Positions 1 through 7,749 of a stretch of DNA of 64,000 nt are shown in pieces; within the stretch, counting starts at the first letter, position 1, and every line of letters starts with the position of its first letter. The position numbers and the translations under genes are program-made. The notes beneath the pieces were generated by a model. The model ran no database searches. It saw nothing but the letters and a program-made list of their open reading frames with translations, and was not told where the DNA came from. Origin of the DNA: CALEAR01 sp035301485 (lineage in GTDB: Bacteria > Pseudomonadota > Gammaproteobacteria > Pseudomonadales > Alcanivoracaceae); contig DATGUF010000023.1 in the NCBI GenBank assembly GCA_035301485.1, forward strand, positions 1-64,000, read 5' to 3'.

Positions 1-1
1 T

Positions 2-1009
2 ATTGCCCAATGGGACACCAGCACACAAGTGTATTGGAACCGCCATGAGGATTGGTTCTTAACCCGTGTTTCACCTGCTGTCGATTCCATTAACGAACAC
101 ACCACGGAAATTGCTGGCATCAAAACCAATGCGCAGCGCCAACACGGGCACGGCACCACCTTGTTAGGGGTTTCATTTAGAGAAGAAAACATTCGTTCTA
201 ATGCGCTCATTGATGGCCATCGCCGGCGCCACACAGCACAACTCGGGCGCCAGCAAACCATCACCGAACAACTCAGCGCCGAGGCACTGCTCAACTGGAT
301 TAAATACAGCGAGCACAAGGATTACTGGTTGCCCTCCGTGGGTTTAGCCTATCAATTTGATCCACAGTGGCGCGGTTTTGCTTCTGCTGGGTTATCGGCC
401 CGCGAACCTTCTTATACCGAGCTGTACATGAAGAGCGCCGGCGACCAAGGTAACCCAGAGGTGAGACCTGAAGAAACCACTTACTACGAAATGGGCTTGA
501 CCCATGAATACCAACAGCAAACTCTCAGCGCTTCTGTGTTTCATCGCCGTTCAAATTCTTGGTTAGATTGGACAAAGGAAGCGGATGAAAAGCAATGGAA
601 AGCCGAAAACTTGGCCCATTACCGTGCCTATGGTGTGGAAGCCGACTGGCGTTGGCAGCCTCATTTTTCTTGGTTAACAGAAGCACGCCTAGGGTTTGAT
701 TGGTTAGATGTTGACGCCGAAAGCGAACGCGCAGAAATTAAATACGCCCTGCATATTCCAAAGCAAACTTGGCGCGGCCAGCTGGTGTTCCCATTAGCAG
801 ATACTGTGCATTTGCATATGAATGCTCGCCACCCACGCTACCGTAACCAAGCTTCGGCTACTTTATTAGATGCACAAATAAAATGGAGCTTGCATAACTG
901 GAGCCTTTGGGTGGAAGGCAACAACTTGCTCGACAAAGACATCATCGAAACCGGTTTTGCAGCCATCCCTGGGCGTTGGCTTATGATGGGCGTTTCATTC
1001 GATTATTAA
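2..1009 (+). CDS. TonB-dependent outer-membrane receptor, 3' part (5' end outside window)
   Basis: The frame is open from the left edge, so the true start lies upstream; about 335 C-terminal residues are present. They look like alternating beta strands and turns of a TonB-dependent receptor barrel: an SYTELY-type segment, a VRPEETTYYEMGL strand typical of the barrel, NLLDKDI near the end, and a last strand PGRWLMMGVSFDY ending in an aromatic residue, as BAM substrates do. Such receptors import iron chelates, cobalamin or other scarce ligands using TonB energy. The ligand cannot be told because the plug domain and TonB box are missing. The next gene starts 15 bases downstream and may be cotranscribed. 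The family call is secure; the substrate is unknown. Confidence 0.85.
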   Translation: MAQWDTSTQVYWNRHEDWFLTRVSPAVDSINEHTTEIAGIKTNAQRQHGHGTTLLGVSFREENIRSNALIDGHRRRHTAQLGRQQTITEQLSAEALLNWIKYSEHKDYWLPSVGLAYQFDPQWRGFASAGLSAREPSYTELYMKSAGDQGNPEVRPEETTYYEMGLTHEYQQQTLSASVFHRRSNSWLDWTKEADEKQWKAENLAHYRAYGVEADWRWQPHFSWLTEARLGFDWLDVDAESERAEIKYALHIPKQTWRGQLVFPLADTVHLHMNARHPRYRNQASATLLDAQIKWSLHNWSLWVEGNNLLDKDIIETGFAAIPGRWLMMGVSFDY

Positions 1010-1023
1010 TAGGCTTAACGACG

Positions 1024-1362
1024 ATGCAATTTATCACTTGGCAGGATTTCACCAACGTAGAACTAAGAGTGGGCACCATTATTGAGGCGCAGGATTCCCC
1101 CGAAGCAAGAAACCCCGCTTATCGGCTTCGCATCGATTTTGGTGCTGAGATGGGTGTGAAAAAATCCAGTGCGCAAATTACGGCGCTGTACAGCAAGGAA
1201 GAATTACTGGGCAAACAAATCATTGCTGTGGTGAATTTCCCGCCCAAGCAAATAGGGCCGATGATGTCGGAGTGCTTGGTGACCGGGTTTCACCGTGAAG
1301 ACGGTGCTGTAGTGCTGAGTACACCTGACAAACCTGTGCCTAACGGTACGAAACTGGCTTAG
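1024..1362 (+). CDS. tRNA-binding-domain protein of the CsaA/YgjH type
   Basis: A 112-residue protein starting at ATG 1024 (MQFITWQDF). The frame stays open further upstream, but that stretch overlaps the receptor gene and has no family resemblance. The sequence carries the OB-fold tRNA-binding signature: VELRVGTIIEAQDSPEARNPAYRLRIDFG, then KKSSAQITALY and the VVNFPPKQIGPMMSECLVTGF segment that lines the binding face in CsaA/YgjH. Length matches the family (about 110 residues). Members are homodimeric RNA-binding or chaperone-like proteins, and their physiological role is unclear. It ends 4 bases into the convergent gene on the other strand. Confidence 0.88.
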   Translation: MQFITWQDFTNVELRVGTIIEAQDSPEARNPAYRLRIDFGAEMGVKKSSAQITALYSKEELLGKQIIAVVNFPPKQIGPMMSECLVTGFHREDGAVVLSTPDKPVPNGTKLA

Positions 1363-1754
1363 CGTTTACTACTAAATACTGTGCGCTCTTCCTCTGTAAG
1401 CGTCGCCCAGGTTTTCTCTAATTGTGTACACACGGCGCTCGCTTGTGCCGGCAACGAAGCGCCGTGCTGTTCCACGAGGTACGCAGAGGCAAACAGCTTG
1501 GCGCGCGAGGAAGCCACCGCAAAAGCATCTCTTATAAACAGTTCTGGCAAGCCTCTACTAGCGCCACGTTGGTAGAGTTCAGCCATAAATGCCGCTTGCT
1601 TTGATGCGTCGTGAACCCAACTAGGGGTGCCAACTGCTCCGCCATGCAGTGCTTTTACCGCCGAACGCAGCCGCTTGGTGTTGCCTCTGCGCTTCAAATA
1701 TCCAAAACAAATCGCGGTGAAAAAAACGGCCACCACAACTAGGAAGGTATTCAT
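1359..1754 (-). CDS. Uncharacterised membrane-anchored protein, 131 aa
   Basis: Residues 1-19 (MNTFLVVVAVFFTAICFGY) form one hydrophobic segment followed by KRR, so the protein is probably inner-membrane anchored with a soluble, mostly helical C-terminal part. That part includes a WVHDASKQAAFMAELYQRGASRGLPELFIRDAF stretch. I do not recognise the family. Its stop overlaps the end of the upstream plus-strand gene by 4 bases, a tight convergent arrangement. No partner is evident, and the start is taken as the first ATG before the hydrophobic segment. Confidence 0.6.
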   Translation of the reverse strand: MNTFLVVVAVFFTAICFGYLKRRGNTKRLRSAVKALHGGAVGTPSWVHDASKQAAFMAELYQRGASRGLPELFIRDAFAVASSRAKLFASAYLVEQHGASLPAQASAVCTQLEKTWATLTEEERTVFSSKR

Positions 1755-1962
1755 TTACAGCCCTTAGCTTTTAGTGCGATGGAAATGAATAAAACTCATC
1801 GCCTATTTTGTTGTCTGACGTTTACTCTAGGAGCCACTTTACTTATTGCGTTCTTCTCGCGCATCATGCCTCCTCTTTTCACCTAAAAACAATGATAGTT
1901 AGCAATAAGATGTTAATTGTCTTACTTTATTAGGTGTTTCTAACGTATATACAAGGATTCTT

Positions 1963-2850
1963 ATGCCTCGCCCTTCACCCACATCAATAACTTACGACGT
2001 CATCGGGGACGTTCATGGTTATTATGACAAGCTCGTGCAGCTGTTAGAGGTGTTGGGGTACACCAAAGAGCAAGGTGTGTGGCAGCAACCGGGCCATAAA
2101 GCAGTGTTTGTGGGCGACCTGATTGATAAAGGCCCCGAGCCCGCTGAAGTGCTAGAGCTCGTCAAAGCAATGGTTAACAACAATGTGGCCATGATGGTCA
2201 TTGGCAACCACGAGCTCAATTGGATCCAAGCAGCAGCCCCTTATCTGCGCGATTTAGAGCGCTTTATAGGTGTTACCAATCGCCATGGCTGCCGTCGTAA
2301 AATCACCGCCGCTTACCGTTATCAGCCGGATCGTGTGGCAGATTTATTAGAGTGGCTCAGCGAACAACCTTTGTACATCGAGCATGAAGATATCCGCGTG
2401 GTTCATGCGTGTTGGCACAAAGAATCCATTGAGCTGCTAAAACGTTCTGGCATTAATAACATGAGCCGTAGAGCGATATTATCCTACCGCGAGCTTTATT
2501 CAGACCGCTATTTAGCCATCGATCGCATTGTTTCTGGTTGCCTGCATGAATTCCCTGAACATAGGCAACATAAGCGTTACCGCAGTGTGCGCAAAAGAAG
2601 GCAGTGGTGGCCCGGAGACACCGTGAAGATTCACCCCAAAGAGGGCGTGTTGCCAAAGGTGCACCAAGCCTCCGCTTGCATGGATGGGCCGCCAATATTT
2701 TTCGGCCACTATGCACTAACGGGTACGCCTACAATAGCCGGTGAAAATATCGTTTGTGTAGATTTTTCCGTGGCTTATGATGGCCCTCTTGTGGCATACC
2801 GCTATGTGCCCGGGCAGCCCATCGATAACCAACACTTCATTATGGTGTAG
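1963..2850 (+). CDS. Metallophosphoesterase of the PPP / ApaH-PrpE type
   Basis: 295 residues with the calcineurin-type metal-binding motifs in order: GDVHGYYDKL (about residues 16-25), GDLIDKGPEP (about 51-60) and GNHELNWI (about 81-88). These are the GDxHG, GDxxDRG-like and GNHE signatures of PPP-family serine/threonine phosphatases and of bis(5'-nucleosyl)-tetraphosphatases. The C-terminal part has further histidines (VVHACWH; FFGHYALTG) expected to complete the dinuclear site. The substrate may be phosphoprotein or Ap4A; the sequence does not decide. An AAGGAT box precedes the ATG at 1963. It stands alone between the gene pair at 1.0-1.8 kb and upp. Confidence 0.85.
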   Translation: MPRPSPTSITYDVIGDVHGYYDKLVQLLEVLGYTKEQGVWQQPGHKAVFVGDLIDKGPEPAEVLELVKAMVNNNVAMMVIGNHELNWIQAAAPYLRDLERFIGVTNRHGCRRKITAAYRYQPDRVADLLEWLSEQPLYIEHEDIRVVHACWHKESIELLKRSGINNMSRRAILSYRELYSDRYLAIDRIVSGCLHEFPEHRQHKRYRSVRKRRQWWPGDTVKIHPKEGVLPKVHQASACMDGPPIFFGHYALTGTPTIAGENIVCVDFSVAYDGPLVAYRYVPGQPIDNQHFIMV

Positions 2851-2852
2851 CT

Positions 2853-2877
2853 GCGCTAGCGGTTTTGCCGTTAGCGC
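2853..2877. terminator. Inverted repeat between convergent genes, possible bidirectional terminator
   Basis: A 10-bp stem GCGCTAGCGG / CCGTTAGCGC with one mismatch and a 5-base loop. It lies between the phosphoesterase stop and the upp stop, and includes the upp stop codon. No clear U-run follows on either strand, so it is weak as an intrinsic terminator. Confidence 0.4.
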
Positions 2878-3500
2878 GTGCCGAATATCTTATCGCCCGC
2901 ATCGCCAAACCCAGGCACTATGTACCCGTCCTTATCGAGATACTGATCCACCGCTGCAGTGTAAATTCCAATATCTGGGTGCGCGTCCATCACGCGCTGC
3001 AAGCCTTCTGGCGCTGCCACTAATACAATCACTTTCATTTGTTTGCAGCCGCGTGCTTTTAACATATCGAGCGCGGCCACCATGGAGCCGCCTGTGGCTA
3101 ACATCGGATCGATCACTATCGCTAAGCGTTCTTCTAAATCGTTGGCGAACTTAGCGAAATACTCCACCGGCTCTAGCGTCTCTTCGTCGCGATACACCCC
3201 TACCACACTCACTCGTGCGCTAGGCAGCAAATCCGTTACCCCGTCGAGCATTCCTAAACCAGCGCGTAAAATGGGCACGATGGTGGCTTTCTTTCCACGT
3301 AGGCGCTGAACCGCTACGCGATCACCGTTCCATCCGTCCACTTGGTGGTTTTCCAATTCTAAATCTTTGGTGGCTTCGTAAGTGAGCAGCTTGGCCACTT
3401 CGCCTGAGAGTTCACGAAAACTTTTGGTGCTCAACCCCGCCTCACGCAACAATCCCAATTTGTGTTGCACCAAGGGATGTTTAATTTCATGAACGCTCAT
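2871..3500 (-). CDS. upp: Uracil phosphoribosyltransferase
   Basis: 209 residues, the normal UPRTase length. The protein salvages uracil with PRPP to give UMP in the cytosol. It contains the type-I PRTase PRPP-binding loop as AIVIDPMLATGGSMVAALDML (about residues 127-147), the PILRAGLGMLDG segment (about 75-87), and the uracil-binding C-terminal GYIVPGFGDAGDKIFGT segment characteristic of Upp. GAGGAATCT precedes the ATG. It is transcribed alone, convergent with the phosphoesterase. No permease gene follows, unlike upp-uraA in E. coli. Confidence 0.97.
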   Translation of the reverse strand: MSVHEIKHPLVQHKLGLLREAGLSTKSFRELSGEVAKLLTYEATKDLELENHQVDGWNGDRVAVQRLRGKKATIVPILRAGLGMLDGVTDLLPSARVSVVGVYRDEETLEPVEYFAKFANDLEERLAIVIDPMLATGGSMVAALDMLKARGCKQMKVIVLVAAPEGLQRVMDAHPDIGIYTAAVDQYLDKDGYIVPGFGDAGDKIFGTR

Positions 3501-3615
3501 AGAGATTCCTCAATCAACAAAATAAAAACGGCTACCGACAACAGCGGCGCAAAGAATAGCGGGTATTCTAACTGATTAAGGCGAGGTTAGTTAAAGCTAT
3601 CGGCAAAATAAAACA

Positions 3616-3637
3616 AACCCGGCACTCAGGCCGGGTT
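3616..3637 (-). terminator. Intrinsic terminator of the DUF2853-type gene
   Basis: Perfect 8-bp stem AACCCGGC / GCCGGGTT around a 6-base loop. On the minus strand it is followed by a T-rich stretch (TTGTTTTATTTTG). It starts 12 bases beyond the stop of the minus-strand gene ending at 3649. Confidence 0.75.
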
Positions 3638-3648
3638 ATGTGAGGGGT

Positions 3649-3990
3649 TTACTGGTAAACGGCTTGTTTGCCAAATTCAAGGCAGAGCAAATAGTACACG
3701 CACGCTCTATATTTATTGCGGTTAGAACGGCCTAAAGTATCGATAACTTTATCGATAGCTTCGTCTAATTTTGGGCTGTCTTCTAAGCCTAGTTTTTTAA
3801 TAAGGTAGTTATTTTTAACCGTGGCCAACTCGCTAGCATCTGAGGAGGCAACAGTGGAAGAATCCGCGTTATAGATGGAAGGCCCCAAGCCAACGGTAAC
3901 TTTAGTTAGCAATTCGCGGTCTACTTTCACGCCAGCATCTGTTAATTGCTCAACGTGTTTTTCAATGAGTTGTTCTCTTTTGTTGATAAT
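3649..3990 (-). CDS. DUF2853-type small protein, apparently with a non-canonical (ATT/ATC) start
   Basis: The core IYNADSSTVASSDASELATVKNNYLIKKLGL followed by GRSNRNKYRACVYYLL is what I recall of the DUF2853 family, proteins of about 110 residues of unknown function. The first ordinary start in frame is a GTG at 3930, giving 93 residues. The frame upstream of it still encodes family-like sequence: NKREQLIEKHVEQLTDAG, to compare with the usual MSKRDxLIxKYxxxL opening. No in-frame ATG, GTG or TTG lies between the upstream stop (codon at 4048-4050) and 3930. A GGAAAG box lies 6 bases before an ATT at 3990-3988 and 9 before an ATC at 3987-3985. I therefore place the start at 3990 (113 aa). A base change or sequencing error at a former ATG is the alternative. 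Confidence 0.6.
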   Translation of the reverse strand: MINKREQLIEKHVEQLTDAGVKVDRELLTKVTVGLGPSIYNADSSTVASSDASELATVKNNYLIKKLGLEDSPKLDEAIDKVIDTLGRSNRNKYRACVYYLLCLEFGKQAVYQ

Positions 3991-4160
3991 GATTAACTTT
4001 CCGATTGTCTTTCTGTACTTTTTTCGCCTATCCCTTGTAGTGGGAAACTAGCGCCCCTTTCTTAAATACGCCTACCAATAAACACCTTATACGAGCCAAT
4101 GCAAACAGCCCTTTGCATAATTTTGCAGTGTGTTTACACAAGCAAGCGGTTCTGCCACGC

Positions 4161-4193
4161 ATAAAAAAAGCCCGCTACCTGAGTAGCGCGCTT
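4161..4193 (-). terminator. Intrinsic terminator of nirK
   Basis: An 11-bp stem (AAGCGCGCTAC / GTAGCGGGCTT read on the minus strand, one mismatch) with a 4-base loop, followed by TTTTTTTAT. It lies 18 bases past the nirK stop. Confidence 0.85.
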
Positions 4194-4211
4194 TCTTGGT
4201 TGCTTTTCGTG

Positions 4212-5576
4212 TTACTTATTTACTTTGAAAAGCTTTGGCCTGTCTTCACCTTCTACATCTAGGAAGCCTGCCAATCCTTTTTCCATACGGGATAAGGCGT
4301 GGTCCACAAGAATGTAGCGGCCGGGTACATCCACCTGGAACTCAACCATGGCTGCGCTACCAGGCCCGACAGTTACTGTTTGCACTCCTTGGCTTGGCTC
4401 TGTGATTAAATCACCATCACGGAACACACGGTCGAAGATTTCACCAATAACGTGGAAGCTAGAGGTACGGTTAGGGCCACCCACACCGAAGAAGATACGC
4501 ACTTGCTCATCCACTTTTGCTTTCATGATATGAGTTTTAGTCAGTGCATTCACGGTGCCGTTGAAAGAGTAGTGGCTTGGGTTTTCATCCAACAAGCGAG
4601 TGAGAGAAAACTCATGCGCGCCCTTTTGTCCGAAATCTTGCGTGGTGTAGAGCTCGCCCTGCATCACGTAGAACTCGCGATCCACTTTTTCTAGGCCGCC
4701 TTCTGGTTCAATTAAGATCAAGCCGTACATACCATTGGTGATATGCTGAGCCACCATCGGTGTGGCACAGTGGTATACAAACAAACCTGGTGCCATCGCT
4801 TTAAAGGTAAAGCTCTTGGTTTCACCTGGTGCCACTTGTGTTACTGCAGCACCGCCACCTGGGCCTGTTACGGCGTGGAAATCCACAGAGTGAATGTGAT
4901 CACTGTCTTCAGCGTTTGTAAGCTCAACTGTAATCTCATCCCCTACACGTGCACGCACCATTGGGCCGGGTACAGTGTCGTTAAAGGTCCAGTATTTGTA
5001 GGTGCTGCCGTCGGCGAGCTGGCCTACTAATTCAGTGGTTTCTAGTTTTACCACTATAGATTTAGGTGCACGGTCGCCCACAGGTTCGCCCACTTCGGTG
5101 GGGTCTTTAGCAATTTCTTGCCCTGTTGGGGCCGACGCTACTTCGCCTTCACCAATAATCATGGTGCCGATCATACCTGCTGCCACGTGGCCGGGTAAGG
5201 TACAAATATAGTCGTGCTCACCTGATTTACCCACACGGAAAACCGTAGCGGTAGCGGCACCTTTGCCGCTGATTTTATCAGACTGTGCATTGAAATCTGG
5301 CACTGCAATATCGTGAATAGCGCCATCGCCGTTCACTAAGTTAATTTGCACTACAGAATTTTCAGGCACTTTTAAATCTGGGTTTACTTGGCCTTTAATC
5401 TTTCCTGTTTCACCAATAAAAACGAGCTTACCGTCGTGAATATCGGTACGCAGCGTAAAGGTGACATCCGGACGAATGGTCACATCTTCGCTAGTATTTG
5501 CCACCGCTGTTGAGCTGAACGCAAGCAGCCCCGTAAACAGCGCTATCAACATAGCCGTTACATATCTAATACGCAT
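4212..5576 (-). CDS. nirK: Copper-containing nitrite reductase with an N-terminal cupredoxin domain
   Basis: 454 residues from the ATG at 5576, chosen because AAGGAGT sits 7 bases before it; an in-frame ATG 13 codons upstream has no such box. Residues 1-27 are a signal peptide (cleavage near AVA-NT), so the enzyme is periplasmic. Residues about 30-150 form an extra blue-copper domain with ligands H88, C125, H130 and M135 (YICTLPGH...GM). The NirK core follows. Type 1 copper ligands are H229, C270, H278 and M283 (YHCATPMVAQHITNGM). Type 2 site ligands are D232, H234, H269 and H375 (SSFHVIG). It reduces nitrite to NO in denitrification or nitrite detoxification. The fused domain may take electrons from an external donor (inference). 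No other denitrification gene is nearby. Confidence 0.93.
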   Translation of the reverse strand: MRIRYVTAMLIALFTGLLAFSSTAVANTSEDVTIRPDVTFTLRTDIHDGKLVFIGETGKIKGQVNPDLKVPENSVVQINLVNGDGAIHDIAVPDFNAQSDKISGKGAATATVFRVGKSGEHDYICTLPGHVAAGMIGTMIIGEGEVASAPTGQEIAKDPTEVGEPVGDRAPKSIVVKLETTELVGQLADGSTYKYWTFNDTVPGPMVRARVGDEITVELTNAEDSDHIHSVDFHAVTGPGGGAAVTQVAPGETKSFTFKAMAPGLFVYHCATPMVAQHITNGMYGLILIEPEGGLEKVDREFYVMQGELYTTQDFGQKGAHEFSLTRLLDENPSHYSFNGTVNALTKTHIMKAKVDEQVRIFFGVGGPNRTSSFHVIGEIFDRVFRDGDLITEPSQGVQTVTVGPGSAAMVEFQVDVPGRYILVDHALSRMEKGLAGFLDVEGEDRPKLFKVNK

Positions 5577-5730
5577 TACTGCGACTCCTTGTATTGCGTT
5601 ATCGTAGATTCCCACCGCCGCAACCTCTGCCTAGTTGCAAACAGTTAGAGGATTGGCGTGAAAATCGGTTTACCTACGAACCTAAGATAACCCACAAGCG
5701 CACCCCATGCTGTTTTCTTTTAAAATACGC

Positions 5731-5744
5731 TTGATATTCATCAA
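5731..5744. promoter_or_regulatory. FNR/ANR/DNR-type box upstream of nirK
   Basis: TTGATATTCATCAA matches the TTGAT-N4-ATCAA consensus exactly on both arms. It lies 155 bp upstream of the nirK start. CRP/FNR-family regulators (ANR, DNR) use such boxes to turn on nitrite and NO reduction at low oxygen. A good -10 element at the expected distance is not obvious. Confidence 0.8.
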
Positions 5745-5783
5745 GGACGCAAATATGTGCTTGTTATTTAAGTACATATGAAA

Positions 5784-5806
5784 AAGGGCCCTCATGGAGA
5801 GCCCTT
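5784..5806 (-). terminator. Intrinsic terminator of the ceramidase-like gene
   Basis: A 10-bp stem AAGGGCTCTC / GAGGGCCCTT (minus strand, one mismatch) with a 3-base loop, followed by TTTTC. It lies 27 bases beyond the stop at 5833, between that gene and the nirK regulatory region. Confidence 0.65.
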
Positions 5807-5832
5807 ATAAAACGTGATGCAGCAGGTATAAA

Positions 5833-7548
5833 TTATTTACGCGGCGCTAAATTAGAACGCGCTCGCAACTCTTCAACAGGCACAGCAGGCGGCCTCGTCT
5901 GTTGATCATATTGCCGCTCTTCTACAGGCGCATTAAGTGCCTTCGCTAAGGCGCTATAGCATGTTTGAAAAGCAGCCAGTGTCCATTGCCCATATACCGT
6001 ATGCCCGCCTTCATAAGCTTGCTCTTGGTATTCCTCATACGTGGTGACATAACCCATATATTCATTGCAGTAGGTGCAAATAACATGGCGCTCATTCTCA
6101 TCCGTGGGTAATTGCTTCGCAATGGCTGCCAATAAACGACGACCCGCCACAGTGGTAAATTCGCCTGGTGCACAGGTAAGCGTAATATTCCCCAAACGCA
6201 CCATTTGTAATGGCAGTACAGAAGGCACTAACGGGCTTTTGTTTAAAGCTCCTGCACTGGCTTGGCGTTTAATTTCGGCCACGAGTGGGTCGACAAACCC
6301 AGGCATAGGGACTTTAGTAAGCCGGCTATCGAGCACTCTCTTGCGCTCATCTTCCATCACAATGTCTTTAGGCCCTTGGCTCGCATACAGCTTTTGATAG
6401 TACTCGCGCACTGCAGGGTTACTGCTGTTCAAGCGGCGGCGTTTAGCCCTACGTGCTAAAAACGCTGCCCCTTTCCCTAGAAAACTATGCATGCCTGGGC
6501 CATCCACGCGTGTACCACGGAAGAATGATACCCCGTGGCAAGGTGGGGTGGTAAAAGCATTATCGCGGCCATTGGCGAATTCTGGGCTTGCGTGCTGATC
6601 ACCCATATCCACATAGGTCAGCACGCCATCGAGCGCACCTGTTATAGGCAACGCGGTGTCCTTGGCCATCATTGCTAATGCATGGTCGCTCTGTTTGCGC
6701 CCATTCTCTTGTGCGTAGGCGTATTCTTTTTCGCCGGTTAACGCTTTACGACGTTTGATATCACCCGGCCCAATATAGTGCGGCGATACATCGCCACAGG
6801 TGCCTTGTGCAAAAATAGCCACGGGCGCCTCTGCTCCCTCTGCTGCCAATGCTTGTTCTGCATAAAGCGCAGCGTATCCTTTGTTATCGCCATCGTGGTT
6901 AGACAAAGACGAACCTAAACAGGTGGCGTGCACCCCAAACAAAGACAGCAGCGCTTCTACTTTACCGGCTCGGCGAAATTCAATGAGGTGCATGGTTCTA
7001 TCTAGCGCCAGGTGTGTTTCTAGCTCGCTATAACGGGTTACATCTGGGTTACGGTTATAAGCATCCAGTGAACGGTTCCATGCCACGGGCACTTCATCGG
7101 CAATAGCGGCACTACTGAAGAACAGCTCTGTGGGGGCCGCTGCAGCTTTAGCAGCCAATATAGATGCCACCGTAGTGGCCACAATAATGTCCACCTGGTC
7201 TTGACGGAAACCGGGGGTAACTAAGTTATACATGGCCTCATTGGCACAACCTCCCGGGCCGGAGTGGGTATGGGTGCAAGTCAGCACTAGGCGAGTTTCA
7301 TCCCAGCTATCGCCCCATTCCTTTTGTAGGGCAGCCACTACCCCTTCGCGCATGGCGTACGTTACGTAGCCTAAATCTAAACAAGTATAAATAAGGGGGG
7401 CACCCTCTTGCTCTGCAATATAAAAAGTGCGCGCCTGCAACGGATTGCGCACATCATATGCGCGATGATTTGGATTACCATACCCATGCATGGCATAGCC
7501 TCTTGGCTCAATCGCTAACTCTTTTTTGCTCCATCCTGCTACGTACAT
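5833..7548 (-). CDS. Neutral/alkaline ceramidase-family hydrolase lacking a signal peptide
   Basis: 571 residues. Family marks: RGYAMHGYG near the N-terminus; CTHTHSGPGG (residues 91-100), whose histidines bind zinc; GVHATCLG...SNHDGDNKGYA; QGTCGDVSPHYIG, the GDVSP segment holding the catalytic serine in characterised ceramidases; and NEYMGYVTTYEEYQEQAYEGGHTVYG. Such enzymes split ceramide into sphingosine and fatty acid. Two oddities: no signal peptide precedes MYVAGWSKKEL, although bacterial ceramidases are usually secreted, and the protein is about 100 residues shorter than the secreted enzymes, apparently missing the C-terminal beta domain. The substrate may therefore be an intracellular amide lipid. 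AGAGGCGAG precedes the ATG. It is divergent from an SDR gene. Confidence 0.85.
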   Translation of the reverse strand: MYVAGWSKKELAIEPRGYAMHGYGNPNHRAYDVRNPLQARTFYIAEQEGAPLIYTCLDLGYVTYAMREGVVAALQKEWGDSWDETRLVLTCTHTHSGPGGCANEAMYNLVTPGFRQDQVDIIVATTVASILAAKAAAAPTELFFSSAAIADEVPVAWNRSLDAYNRNPDVTRYSELETHLALDRTMHLIEFRRAGKVEALLSLFGVHATCLGSSLSNHDGDNKGYAALYAEQALAAEGAEAPVAIFAQGTCGDVSPHYIGPGDIKRRKALTGEKEYAYAQENGRKQSDHALAMMAKDTALPITGALDGVLTYVDMGDQHASPEFANGRDNAFTTPPCHGVSFFRGTRVDGPGMHSFLGKGAAFLARRAKRRRLNSSNPAVREYYQKLYASQGPKDIVMEDERKRVLDSRLTKVPMPGFVDPLVAEIKRQASAGALNKSPLVPSVLPLQMVRLGNITLTCAPGEFTTVAGRRLLAAIAKQLPTDENERHVICTYCNEYMGYVTTYEEYQEQAYEGGHTVYGQWTLAAFQTCYSALAKALNAPVEERQYDQQTRPPAVPVEELRARSNLAPRK

Positions 7549-7592
7549 AACGCTCGCCTCTTTATGATTATTTTATTTGTGCCAAGCATATA

Positions 7593-7602
7593 TTCGTACG
7601 AA
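7593..7602. promoter_or_regulatory. Palindromic operator-like site TTCGTACGAA
   Basis: A perfect 10-bp palindrome in the 201-bp spacer between the divergent ceramidase-like and SDR genes, 45 bp from the ceramidase start. A second GTAC half-site follows (GTAC-GAAC-GTAC at 7596-7607). The pattern resembles TetR/AcrR-type operators, but no regulator gene is adjacent. Confidence 0.35.
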
Positions 7603-7749
7603 CGTACCATACAAACACCCTGGCCCAACTTACGGGGCACTGCTGCCAATTTCACTCATTGTTGATGTGTGTCAGCCAAGGCAATGGCTTTATCTTGCAT
7701 CCATCGTTTAGGATGGCTCCTCATCACTTTACATTACAAGAAGCAAGGC

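Noticed and set aside
1779..1886. 35-codon frame encoding a hydrophobic peptide (MEMNKTHRLFCCLTF...) between two genes
   Set aside because: No ribosome-binding site and no recognisable family; kept out without evidence of conservation or expression.
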